Shown here: positions 26,894 to 34,443 of the stretch, piece after piece | How positions within the stretch are numbered: the stretch's first letter is position 1 | Layout of the letters: every line of letters starts with the position of its first letter | NCBI GenBank assembly: GCA_036746315.1 | Contig: DAIOEK010000003.1 | Location: 96,726 to 160,725, forward strand | Source: DAIOEK01 sp036746315 | GTDB taxonomy: Bacteria; Chloroflexota; Anaerolineae; Anaerolineales; Anaerolineaceae | Length of the DNA: 64,000 bases | Reading direction: 5' to 3' | Notes under the pieces: generated by a model | Database searches by the model: none | Seen by the model: the letters and a program-made list of their open reading frames with translations, nothing else | Told to the model about the DNA's origin: nothing | Made by a program: the position numbers and the translations under genes

Positions 26894-28072
26894 TTAGATC
26901 ACGCCCAAAGATTTACCCACCTTTTCGAAAACTGCCAGAACCTCATCCAATTGTGCTTCTGTGTGGGTGGCCATATAACTGGTTCGTAGAAGTTGATGTC
27001 CCGGAGAAACCGCCGGCGAAATCACCGGGTTTACAAACACACCTGCATCGAAGAGCGTCTTCCACATCAAAAAGGTCATATCATTATCCCCAATGATGAT
27101 CGGAACAACAGGCGTGACCGAGGTGCCAATATCATATCCCAGCTTCGTCAATCCTTCGCGCATCTTGTCGGCATTTCGTAGAACCCGGGCGGGTCGGTCG
27201 GGCTCATCCCGCATTACATGCAGGGCTGCCAGGGCGGCCGCTGCGCTGGCAGGGGTAATACTGGCAGAGAAGATCAACGCGCGGGCATGATGTTTGATGT
27301 AGGTTACCACATCCTCATCGCCGGCGATGAACCCGCCCAGCGAAGCAAAAGACTTGCTAAAGGTCGACATGATCAAATCCACCTTGTCGGTCACGCCAAA
27401 GTGGGCAGCCGTACCATGTCCGCCCCCCATAACCCCCATGCCATGAGCGTCATCCACCATTAAACGAGCACCGTACTTTTCCGCCAGGGCAATGATCTGC
27501 GGCAACGGAGCCAGATCGCCTTCCATGCTGAACAAGCCGTCCACCACGATCAATTTGCCAGCCGATTCGGGGATGGATTGCAGCGTACGTTCAAGGTGAT
27601 CCAAATCATTGTGGATATAACGCTCCAACTTGCCATAGCCTAATCGAGCGCCGTCTACAATGCTGGCATGATCTTCCTTATCCAGAATAACAACATCTCC
27701 GCGCTGCACCAACGCACTCACCGTGCCAAGGTTTACCTGCATTCCGGTGGAAAAGCAAAGAGTAGCAGGTTTACCCACCCACTCGGCAAGTTCATGCTCT
27801 AATTGTTCGTGCAACTCAAGCGTACCGTTGAGAAAGCGCGAACCTGTGCATGAAGTTCCGTAGCGCTTGATGGCTTCAATGGCTGCTTCCTTTACCTTTG
27901 GATGGGTGGTCAGCCCCAGGTAGTTGTTGGATCCGCACATGATCAAGCGGTGACCATGAAACGATGCCTCACTTCCTTCATTTTCAGTTAAAGGAATGAA
28001 ATAAGGATAGATGCCGGTTTCTTTTGCATTTTTGACATCTAAAAATGAATAACAACGTTCAAAAATATCCAT
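26894..28072 (-). CDS. Serine palmitoyltransferase-like alpha-oxoamine synthase
   Basis: 392 residues, fold-type I PLP enzyme. PLP lysine K240 in STFSKSFASLGGF, cofactor Asp in VDDAHGMGV (D207). It reads like Bacteroides-type SPT rather than KBL or BioF: IYPYF near residue 22, GTSCTGSRFLNGTLELHEQLE, CFSTGMQVNLG, DHASIVDGARL, VDGLFSMEGDLAPLP, GVFVNPVISPAVSPG and MATHTEAQLDEV. SPT condenses serine with an acyl thioester to 3-ketosphinganine. The gene lies 26 bases downstream of an SDR resembling the next enzyme of that pathway. Alternative: another acyl-amino acid condensing enzyme, for example 2-amino-3-ketobutyrate CoA ligase. Confidence 0.82.
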   Translation of the reverse strand: MDIFERCYSFLDVKNAKETGIYPYFIPLTENEGSEASFHGHRLIMCGSNNYLGLTTHPKVKEAAIEAIKRYGTSCTGSRFLNGTLELHEQLEHELAEWVGKPATLCFSTGMQVNLGTVSALVQRGDVVILDKEDHASIVDGARLGYGKLERYIHNDLDHLERTLQSIPESAGKLIVVDGLFSMEGDLAPLPQIIALAEKYGARLMVDDAHGMGVMGGGHGTAAHFGVTDKVDLIMSTFSKSFASLGGFIAGDEDVVTYIKHHARALIFSASITPASAAAALAALHVMRDEPDRPARVLRNADKMREGLTKLGYDIGTSVTPVVPIIIGDNDMTFLMWKTLFDAGVFVNPVISPAVSPGHQLLRTSYMATHTEAQLDEVLAVFEKVGKSLGVI

Positions 28073-28098
28073 GGATGACTCCTGAAAAAGGATAATTG

Positions 28099-28935
28099 CT
28101 ATTTCCAGCGTTTTGTAATGGAATGGATCGCGTTGTTCACCATTATGTCTATCACGGGGTAGGTAAAATTCCCCAAAACGCTTGCCAGCGCATACAGCAT
28201 TTTACTGTTTGAACCCGGAAGAATAACATACTTCCCCCTGAGCGCATCCTTCCAAATCGCTTTCGCCACTTCCTCTGCCTGCATCAGCCCGGCAGTATCG
28301 GATAACTCCCGCGTAATGGCAGGTTTGAGGTCCTTCTCGAATTCCAATTGCGGCGTGAGTGTATCTGGCGGAAATACCACAGAGACCTTGATCCCCCGCA
28401 ATTTATATTCCGATCGAATGACATCGGAAAAACCCCGCACGGCAAATTTACTGGCCCCATATGCAGAATATCCATATGTGCCGATAAAGCCGGCAACGGA
28501 TGAGATGTTGATAATATGCCCGCTCCCGCGTGATAACATCCCTGAGATTAACGCCCGGGTGGTATACACTGTGCCCAGATAATTGACCGCCATTAGAGAC
28601 TCTATCGTTTCATAGGACAGGGTGTGAAATTTTCCCGGATAGGTGATACCCGCAGAGTTGATCAGGTAATCTGGCGCGCCGTATTTCTCCTCAAACTGTT
28701 CCAGCAACGGGATTAGTTCTTCCCGTCTTGCCACATCAGCTACGATTGTTTGGATCACCTGGTTCGCGTGGGGTCGCATCTGCTCCAGCTCGGATTTAGC
28801 TTTCGCGAGCAAATCCTGTCTTCGAGCCAACAGCGCCACATGTGCTCCATCCAGCACAGCAAGCTTCGCCAGTGCCAATCCAATACCGCTCGAACCACCG
28901 GTGATCAAAACCCATTTGTCGGTAAGCGAATTCAT
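28099..28935 (-). CDS. SDR resembling 3-ketosphinganine reductase
   Basis: 278 residues. NAD(P)-binding TGGSSGIGLALAK, NSAGI, and catalytic Ser plus YGASK (Y-x-x-x-K). The region VSVVFPPDTLTPQLEFE followed by KPAITRELSDTAGLMQAEEVAKAIWKDAL matches the specific pattern of eukaryotic-type KDSR (PPDTxTPG, KP.ET, S.T...PE.VA..I..D). A C-terminal hydrophobic segment (MLYALASVLGNFTYPVIDIM) could anchor it to the membrane, as in KDSR. Same operon as the SPT-like gene. Function in reducing 3-ketosphinganine is inference from sequence style plus context. Confidence 0.75.
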   Translation of the reverse strand: MNSLTDKWVLITGGSSGIGLALAKLAVLDGAHVALLARRQDLLAKAKSELEQMRPHANQVIQTIVADVARREELIPLLEQFEEKYGAPDYLINSAGITYPGKFHTLSYETIESLMAVNYLGTVYTTRALISGMLSRGSGHIINISSVAGFIGTYGYSAYGASKFAVRGFSDVIRSEYKLRGIKVSVVFPPDTLTPQLEFEKDLKPAITRELSDTAGLMQAEEVAKAIWKDALRGKYVILPGSNSKMLYALASVLGNFTYPVIDIMVNNAIHSITKRWK

Positions 28936-28985
28936 TTTTTCGGCCCAATCATTTTGGAACAGATTTTACCAAAGTAATTTGATAA

Positions 28986-29014
28986 AGAAAAAGGGCGGGG
29001 GAAACTCCCCGCCC
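28986..29014 (-). terminator. Terminator of the cytochrome operon
   Basis: GGGCGGGG / CCCCGCCC stem (28993-29000, 29007-29014), followed on the minus strand by TTTTTCTTT. Confidence 0.85.
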
Positions 29015-29029
29015 TGCGGAAAGGCTTGG

Positions 29030-30202
29030 TTATTTCTCGGCTGCTCCTGCTTCAATCCACTTTTGGATAATGGTCAGCTCGTCTTCTGTAAACTGCCCGG
29101 GGTGTCCGCCAGCCGCTTGAATGGTGTAGATCGCACTGCTTGACGGATCGCCCGCAGTGATACCTGGCCCATCCTTGCCGCCTTTTACAACAGAAGCATA
29201 ATCGGCAACGGAAAATCCGCCGGCAGTCCCATGGCACATTCCACAGCGGGTTCCCATCAGGGCACTGATCTGCCCATCCCAGGTGAGCGTAGAAGCATCC
29301 ATGTTTGAATCCACTGGAGGAATGGTGGTCGGCTCGGGTTCCGGTGCTTTCGTCGGAACTGAAGTTGGCTCGATCACTTCCAGAATCGGTGCCTGCTCGC
29401 CGGGAGGCAGGGTCTCGATGGCCGTGGTTTCTGCTGTGACAAAGTAATACACACCTGCCAGCATGACCAATGAGACTACAGCCGCTACCGGTAAGTAGAT
29501 CATTTTTCGTTTTTTCAATTTAAGGTCCGCCGGTTTTTCTCCAGCCAGTTCCTTCTTTTCCAACTCGAGCGGATGTTCTTCTTCCATATGATGCATCTCG
29601 AGTTTGCCATTGATCATGCTCTTGTTGAAGAATTTGAAATGAACATGATACGTATGCCAGATCAGGATCGCCAACACTGCCAGTACAGCTTCGGCTCCAT
29701 GTGCAGCCTTGGCGGCTGGGATGAACACACCGGGCAGAACCTTGGAGGTGACAATCGGATTCCACAGCATAAAACCGGTAAGTGCCATTACAATGCCGCC
29801 CCAGATCATTGCCCAGTATTCGAGTTTTTCATCGAAAGTATAACGTCCCATCTTGGGACGGGTTTTCGAAATGCCTAGATTGTAGCCAACTGACTGTATC
29901 CCATCTTTGGCATCCTGAATCCCGGGCAGCATGGTCAGTTCCGCCTTTTCAACATACACTTTATAGCCCAGAAGAACCAGGTGATAGATGGTCTCCAGCA
30001 GGAAAACAACTGCAGCCACGCGATGTATCACCCGTACAGCGGTAATTCCACCCAATGCCTGGATAAGCCAAAGGGATACACCGGCGCCAATATATTTTTG
30101 AATCAAACCGGTAATGCCCAGCAGGGTAAACGACAGGAACAGAAGAAGATGCTCAATACGTTGAGCGAGATTAAATCGAGTGTAGAATTTTTGACCGCTC
30201 AT
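29030..30202 (-). CDS. Cytochrome b561-like membrane protein fused to a c-type heme domain
   Basis: 390 residues. N-terminal half: four-helix cytochrome b of the formate dehydrogenase/hydrogenase type (starts FYTRFNLAQRIEHLLLFLSF with a heme-ligand His, later IHRVAAVVFLLETIYHLV and IWHTYHVHFKFFNKS). Then a charged linker, one TM segment (residues ~232-252), a Pro/Thr spacer and a C-terminal monoheme cytochrome c domain with CGMCHG and distal DELTIIQKWIEAGA. It overlaps the upstream nonaheme gene by 4 bases. Likely quinone-linked electron transfer across the membrane. Confidence 0.85.
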   Translation of the reverse strand: MSGQKFYTRFNLAQRIEHLLLFLSFTLLGITGLIQKYIGAGVSLWLIQALGGITAVRVIHRVAAVVFLLETIYHLVLLGYKVYVEKAELTMLPGIQDAKDGIQSVGYNLGISKTRPKMGRYTFDEKLEYWAMIWGGIVMALTGFMLWNPIVTSKVLPGVFIPAAKAAHGAEAVLAVLAILIWHTYHVHFKFFNKSMINGKLEMHHMEEEHPLELEKKELAGEKPADLKLKKRKMIYLPVAAVVSLVMLAGVYYFVTAETTAIETLPPGEQAPILEVIEPTSVPTKAPEPEPTTIPPVDSNMDASTLTWDGQISALMGTRCGMCHGTAGGFSVADYASVVKGGKDGPGITAGDPSSSAIYTIQAAGGHPGQFTEDELTIIQKWIEAGAAEK

Positions 30203-31368
30203 GAGTTCTTCGCTCCTTTACGTTTATCGATCTGACGTCTAACAATATCAGTGAGCACGTAAATGATCATGCCCCCGATCACCGTGGGAATGAGGATCTT
30301 ATAGAACAGGTTCACATAATAGACCAGTGGTGCTTTGGTCGGGCTTGGAATGTAATGGCTCAGCCAGGACTCCGAGAAGCTTTCATCCGCATCCGGATGA
30401 CATTTCTGGCAGGTTTTCACCAGGTTTTCTTTCACCTGGATGCCCTTCTCTGGGTCTTTGGTGCTTGTTATGTCGTGGAAACCGTGGCAGTCCACACAAA
30501 CCGGGGTATTCGTTTCCTGGTCGGGCGCTGTCTTTTCAAAGATGGTGACCGTTGTTCCGTGAAAATCTGCAACATAAGTGTTCATGACTGCCGTGGATAA
30601 TCCATACTTCTTCATCATGTCTTCGTTGGTATGGCACTCGGCACAGATCTGCGGCGATCGCAGCCGGAAAGAAGAATCAACCGTTTGAATGGAGTGGACA
30701 CCGTGACAATCGGTACAGGTGGGCGAGTCCGTATTCCCCTCTTTCAATAGACCCTCACCGTGCACGGAATCAAGGTATTCGTTATAGATGGCGTTGTGGC
30801 ATTTCGCGCAGGTCAGCGGAATGCTCACCCGTTCTTCCTCCATTGCTTTGCCGGTTGCCATGTCCCGAAGCAGGGTTTGGGTGTGCGGATTATGGCAATC
30901 GGTACACACAGGTGCCTGTTCATTACCGCCTTCGGCAACGGATTTATGGATGCTGTCTGCCAGTTCAGTAAATTGATCTGCATGGCATTGTTGGCAATTC
31001 TGCGAACCGCTGACCATGTAATCGTGGTAAGTGGTCGCATCCACTGCCGGATGCGGGAAGCCGGTAATATTGCTGTGGCAGGTGGTGCAAGCCATACCCT
31101 GCGCCCCATGTACCGAGCCGCCAAATTTTTCCGGGTCAATCGTAATGCTTACCGTGGTATCACCAATAGTGGCAGTAGAGTCAGGTCTGCTATGGCAGGT
31201 CAAACATGCTGCATTATCCATAGTTTGCGGATTGTCTGCTTGTGCATCCATTGGCGCAGCCAGAACATTTTTTGCACTCTGACCGCTTACCAGCAACAAA
31301 CTCGCCAGCACCAATATCAACCCAATCAACAATCCAAGCTTGAATAAGGTATGGGATTTTCCCGTCAT
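30199..31368 (-). CDS. Membrane-anchored nonaheme cytochrome c
   Basis: 389 residues with nine CxxCH motifs (CLTCH, CTTCH, CQQCH, CTDCH, CAKCH, CTDCH, CAECH, CVDCH, CQKCH). N-terminal signal/anchor (LFKLGLLIGLILVLASLLLV) and a C-terminal TM helix (ILIPTVIGGMIIYVLTDIV) with a basic tail, so the heme domain is outside and tethered at both ends or at least at the C-end. His residues between motifs (for example SVHGAQG, SIHKSV, SVHGEG, DFHGTT) are candidate distal ligands, as in NrfB/NapC-like relatives. Cotranscribed with the cytochrome b/c fusion. Confidence 0.9.
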   Translation of the reverse strand: MTGKSHTLFKLGLLIGLILVLASLLLVSGQSAKNVLAAPMDAQADNPQTMDNAACLTCHSRPDSTATIGDTTVSITIDPEKFGGSVHGAQGMACTTCHSNITGFPHPAVDATTYHDYMVSGSQNCQQCHADQFTELADSIHKSVAEGGNEQAPVCTDCHNPHTQTLLRDMATGKAMEEERVSIPLTCAKCHNAIYNEYLDSVHGEGLLKEGNTDSPTCTDCHGVHSIQTVDSSFRLRSPQICAECHTNEDMMKKYGLSTAVMNTYVADFHGTTVTIFEKTAPDQETNTPVCVDCHGFHDITSTKDPEKGIQVKENLVKTCQKCHPDADESFSESWLSHYIPSPTKAPLVYYVNLFYKILIPTVIGGMIIYVLTDIVRRQIDKRKGAKNS

Positions 31369-31408
31369 GGATCACTTCTCCATTAAGTTAATTATTCATC
31401 GCCTGAAA

Positions 31409-31458
31409 ACAAGATTAATACAAGATTAATTATACTGGAAGAATTGGGATTGGATAAA
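31409..31458 (-). promoter_or_regulatory. Cytochrome operon promoter with an 11-bp tandem repeat
   Basis: Minus-strand TTTATC (31458-31453), 18-bp spacer, TATAAT (31434-31429). Directly after the -10, ACAAGATTAAT (plus strand) is repeated in perfect tandem at 31409-31419 and 31420-31430, covering the expected start site. One regulator bound side by side is a reasonable guess. Confidence 0.5.
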
Positions 31459-31575
31459 CGATCCGGATGAATATGACAAAATAAGGATAATCCTCACCCA
31501 ATTTCACCCTTTTGAATCAGGCGAATAATGATAATGAATGTACAATAAGATAAGCCATTACGGAAAGGAGATTGA

Positions 31576-32313
31576 ATGACAACTAACGCTGGAATTCAGT
31601 TCATTCGTGCTTCCGGAGATGATAGCACCGAAAAATCTCCCCAAGATGTCGGCGTGCCACAGCCGCCTCTTGAGCTTCCGTTGAAGGATTCGCTTACCCT
31701 GATCGCCTTGCCTGCCCCGGCAGATTTGATCCTGCCCCCCAAAAATATCTGGCAGGTAATGGATTCGCGCAGGACCCTGAGAAAATATCAGGATGCTCCC
31801 CTCAGCCTGGAAGAACTTACTGCCATGCTGTGGTACACCCAGGGCGTAAAAGCAATCAACAGTCGTCCGGCGACCGAACGCACCGTTCCTTCCGCCGGGG
31901 CGCGTCACCCCTTCGAGACTTATCTCATAGTGTCAAAGGTAGAAGGGTTACAGCCTGGGCTGTATCAATATGTTGCCCTGCAGCATAAGATCACCCTTTT
32001 GCAGAGAAGTGATGATCTGGTTGACGAAGTTTTTGCCGCCAGCCATTCGCAAAACCACGTACGAACCTGTTCAGTCTCTTTCTGGTGGGCGGCGAATGTA
32101 TTACGCACCACCTGGCGTTATCGCACCCGCGGATACAGGTATATCTTTATGGATGCCGGGCATATCTGTCAGAATCTATATCTGGTCGCCGAAGCTCTCG
32201 GCTATGGGATATGCCCGATTGGATCATTTTCAGATGAAAAGCTCAATCGTATCTTTGGCTGTGATGGCGAAGAAAGATTGATTGTTTACGGAGCAACGGT
32301 AGGGAAACGATGA
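31576..32313 (+). CDS. SagB-type nitroreductase-family oxidoreductase
   Basis: 245 residues. IWQVMDSRRTLRKYQDAPLSLEEL is the FMN-binding start of the nitroreductase fold, TVPSAGARHPFETYLIV the SagB/ThcOx-type motif (PSAGxxxPxE), and DAGHICQNLYLVAEALGYG the C-terminal helix. Stand-alone SagB-like proteins are FMN-dependent dehydrogenases; no azoline cyclase (YcaO) or precursor peptide is nearby, so azole synthesis is not supported. Stop overlaps the start of the XdhC-family gene (ATGA). Confidence 0.88.
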   Translation: MTTNAGIQFIRASGDDSTEKSPQDVGVPQPPLELPLKDSLTLIALPAPADLILPPKNIWQVMDSRRTLRKYQDAPLSLEELTAMLWYTQGVKAINSRPATERTVPSAGARHPFETYLIVSKVEGLQPGLYQYVALQHKITLLQRSDDLVDEVFAASHSQNHVRTCSVSFWWAANVLRTTWRYRTRGYRYIFMDAGHICQNLYLVAEALGYGICPIGSFSDEKLNRIFGCDGEERLIVYGATVGKR

Positions 32314-33443
32314 AAAACATCTTTATCACATTGCACGAAAAATTGATCAACAAAGAACAGGTTGTACTGGCGACCATTCTGACCCGTAACGGTTCCGCCC
32401 CCCGTACTGCCGGAGCACAGATGCTTGTCTACCCCGACGGCAGCATTGATGGCACCATCGGCGGCGGATTGCTCGAAGCCATCAGCATCAAAATCGCACG
32501 CGAGGTACACAAAACCCAAATCGCCCGTGTGAAGGAATTTGAACTTACCGGCAAAGATGCAGCCTCCAGCGATATGATCTGTGGCGGAAATCAGGAAGTG
32601 CTGATTGAATACTGCGATCCCACAGACGCAGATCTGGTCGATATGTTGGAACAGGTGAAGAACGCCATTCAAAACCGCAAGCAGGCCTGGTGGCTTACCC
32701 GCATCCCTCAGCCGGATGAACAGGTTACACACGTTGCCCATGCCTTCATCAACCAGATGGGAGAGATGAAATGCTGCGGTGAGTTCTCGTTATGTGTTTC
32801 ATTGGAGCCCAGGGAAGCCTCGGATTTGCATCCGGCGCTGGAGAAATCGTCTCCGTTGATCGACATCCAGGGGGAAATCATTGATCTGGTAAGCGTGCGC
32901 GAGCCGTCACTTTATCAAAAAAATGGGAATAGGTACGCGGTTGACCCCATTGATATCTATGGCACGGTTTACATTTTCGGCGGAGGGCATGTTTCACAGA
33001 AACTTGCCCAGTTGACTCACCTGGTTGATTTTCGCACGGTTGTTTTGGATGACCGGGATGAATTTGTTACTCATGAAAGATTCCCTGAAGCAGATGAATT
33101 GATCAAAGTGGATCATTTCGATCAAGCAATGCAGGCGTTCCAAATGGATCCCCAAAGCTACCTGGTCATTGTCACCCGTGGACATCTGCACGACAGGACT
33201 GTCTTGGAACAGTCTTTGAAAACATCCGCCGTATATATTGGTATGATTGGAAGCAAACGCAAGCGGGAAGCCGTTTACGAAGCCATTTTGCAGCGTGGCT
33301 TCACCCGAGAAGATCTGCAGCGGGTGGCTTCTCCCATAGGCTTGCCTATCGATGCCGAATCGCCTGAAGAAATCGCCGTAAGTATTTGTGCCGAGTTGAT
33401 CCAACATCGTGCAAAAGTAATGCGCGGAGAACTTATCCGGTAG
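32310..33443 (+). CDS. XdhC/CoxI-family protein
   Basis: 377 residues with both halves of the family: N-terminal VVLATILTRNGSAPRTAGAQM and GTIGGGLLEA, the CGG motif in MICGGNQEV, and the C-terminal Rossmann part YIFGGGHVSQKLAQL, VVLDDRDEF and IGMIGSKRKREAVYEAI. XdhC proteins bind molybdenum cofactor and insert the sulfurated form into xanthine dehydrogenase-type enzymes. No such enzyme is in the window; the partner here is a flavin oxidoreductase. Confidence 0.9.
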   Translation: MKNIFITLHEKLINKEQVVLATILTRNGSAPRTAGAQMLVYPDGSIDGTIGGGLLEAISIKIAREVHKTQIARVKEFELTGKDAASSDMICGGNQEVLIEYCDPTDADLVDMLEQVKNAIQNRKQAWWLTRIPQPDEQVTHVAHAFINQMGEMKCCGEFSLCVSLEPREASDLHPALEKSSPLIDIQGEIIDLVSVREPSLYQKNGNRYAVDPIDIYGTVYIFGGGHVSQKLAQLTHLVDFRTVVLDDRDEFVTHERFPEADELIKVDHFDQAMQAFQMDPQSYLVIVTRGHLHDRTVLEQSLKTSAVYIGMIGSKRKREAVYEAILQRGFTREDLQRVASPIGLPIDAESPEEIAVSICAELIQHRAKVMRGELIR

Positions 33444-33709
33444 CGTGATTCTGTGTAATAACAGGACCGGCATAACTCCACGCCTTCCCATACTGCCGCA
33501 ATGTACACTCCAGCCGACCGTTCAGTCATCAATTTCCGGATCTCTTCTCCTAAAGACCTTCCATGACCGTCGAACGGGTTGTTGCCGACCAAGTCTTTGC
33601 CACCGCTGGATTCGAAATAGTCGGCAATCTTCTTGTTTAAAACCAGATTTTTACATTCCCGGTCGCATACTGAAATCTCCCCCGGAAATCCTTCCACCCA
33701 ATCGCTCAT
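33275..33709 (-). pseudogene. Truncated PAS-domain protein, probably decayed
   Basis: From ATG 33709 (GGGGGAG just upstream) the frame starts WVEGFPGEISVCDRECKNL and continues ADYFESSGGKDLVGNNPFD, which matches the start of short stand-alone PAS proteins common in this class. After about residue 75 the similarity fades and the frame runs antisense into the 3' end of the XdhC gene, with no plausible PAS C-terminal strands. I therefore call it a remnant; overlapping convergent 3' ends suggest truncation. Confidence 0.5.
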
Positions 33710-34130
33710 GTCTCCCCCGGTAAGTTTGTTTCTCTTGGCTACCACGTCGCTAAATAGATGAAAATGAATGAATTGAAGAGAGGCCACACTTTTAGTGCAA
33801 AAACGGCATTTTTAGCCAATTATGCATAAGTTTCATGTCAAAATATCGACTCTTCACCCACTTTTAATGAGTTTTTTGGTTGGGGTCCAAAATCAAATTT
33901 TCACTTAAAAGTGAATCAGGTGTTCTGGTAGTGATGCCAAGTATGATATGCTGTTGGGCACCTTTTGCTTCAATCCTTTTGGGCAAATGAGCAATTTTTC
34001 AGTTGATGATGCTGGCATACAATTTGTTTTTTATTATGCAAGATGGACCTTACAAACAGAACAGAATACCGATAGCAAATTAAGACATTTCGCTTGAAAA
34101 GCATATTCCTGGTCGGAAAGATTATCCGAA

Positions 34131-34175
34131 TGACAAGGATAGTGTGTTGAAAATTTCAACACACTATCCTTGTCA
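34131..34175. repeat. 45-bp perfect inverted repeat
   Basis: Arms of 22 bases (34131-34152 and 34154-34175) are exact reverse complements around one A; each arm contains GGATAGTGTGTTGAAA. No T-run follows on either strand, so it is not a standard terminator. It lies in the gene-free interval. Confidence 0.9.
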
Positions 34176-34310
34176 AGATATATGAACAAAGCCTACCCAG
34201 AAAAAAACTACCGTTTTCGCGTTTTTTTAGTTGTTATTTGTATTTTAAGGAAGACTAAGAAAATCCATTTAAAACCTCAGCTCTCATAAATAGATTGCCA
34301 AAAAATGTTG

Positions 34311-34354
34311 TTCAATTAAAGGAAAGTGCTAATATTATGGAGTTCAGCCATAAT
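34311..34354 (+). promoter_or_regulatory. Candidate promoter and operator of the beta-helix gene
   Basis: TTCAAT (34311-34316), 16-bp spacer, TATTAT (34333-34338). The dyad ATTATGG-N7-CCATAAT (34334-34340, 34348-34354) overlaps the -10, fitting repressor control. Confidence 0.4.
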
Positions 34355-34443
34355 CATTACCTTCCGGTGAAAAATTGTTGGCAAAAAATATCGGATGTGA
34401 ATTTCCAAAATTACAATACTAATCATTATTAGGGAGAGATAGT

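Larger units (their letters stand above)
33710..34443. other. Gene-free AT-rich interval
   Basis: About 730 bases without a convincing gene, clearly more AT-rich than the left flank. It holds a 16-bp palindrome TTCACTTAAAAGTGAA near 33899, a 45-bp perfect inverted repeat (34131-34175), a T-rich stretch near 34216-34250 and the likely promoter of the beta-helix gene. No transposase remnant seen. Confidence 0.6.

Noticed and set aside
31576..32313. Azole-peptide biosynthesis cluster, from the SagB-like gene
   Set aside because: No YcaO cyclase, E1-like partner or precursor peptide in the vicinity.
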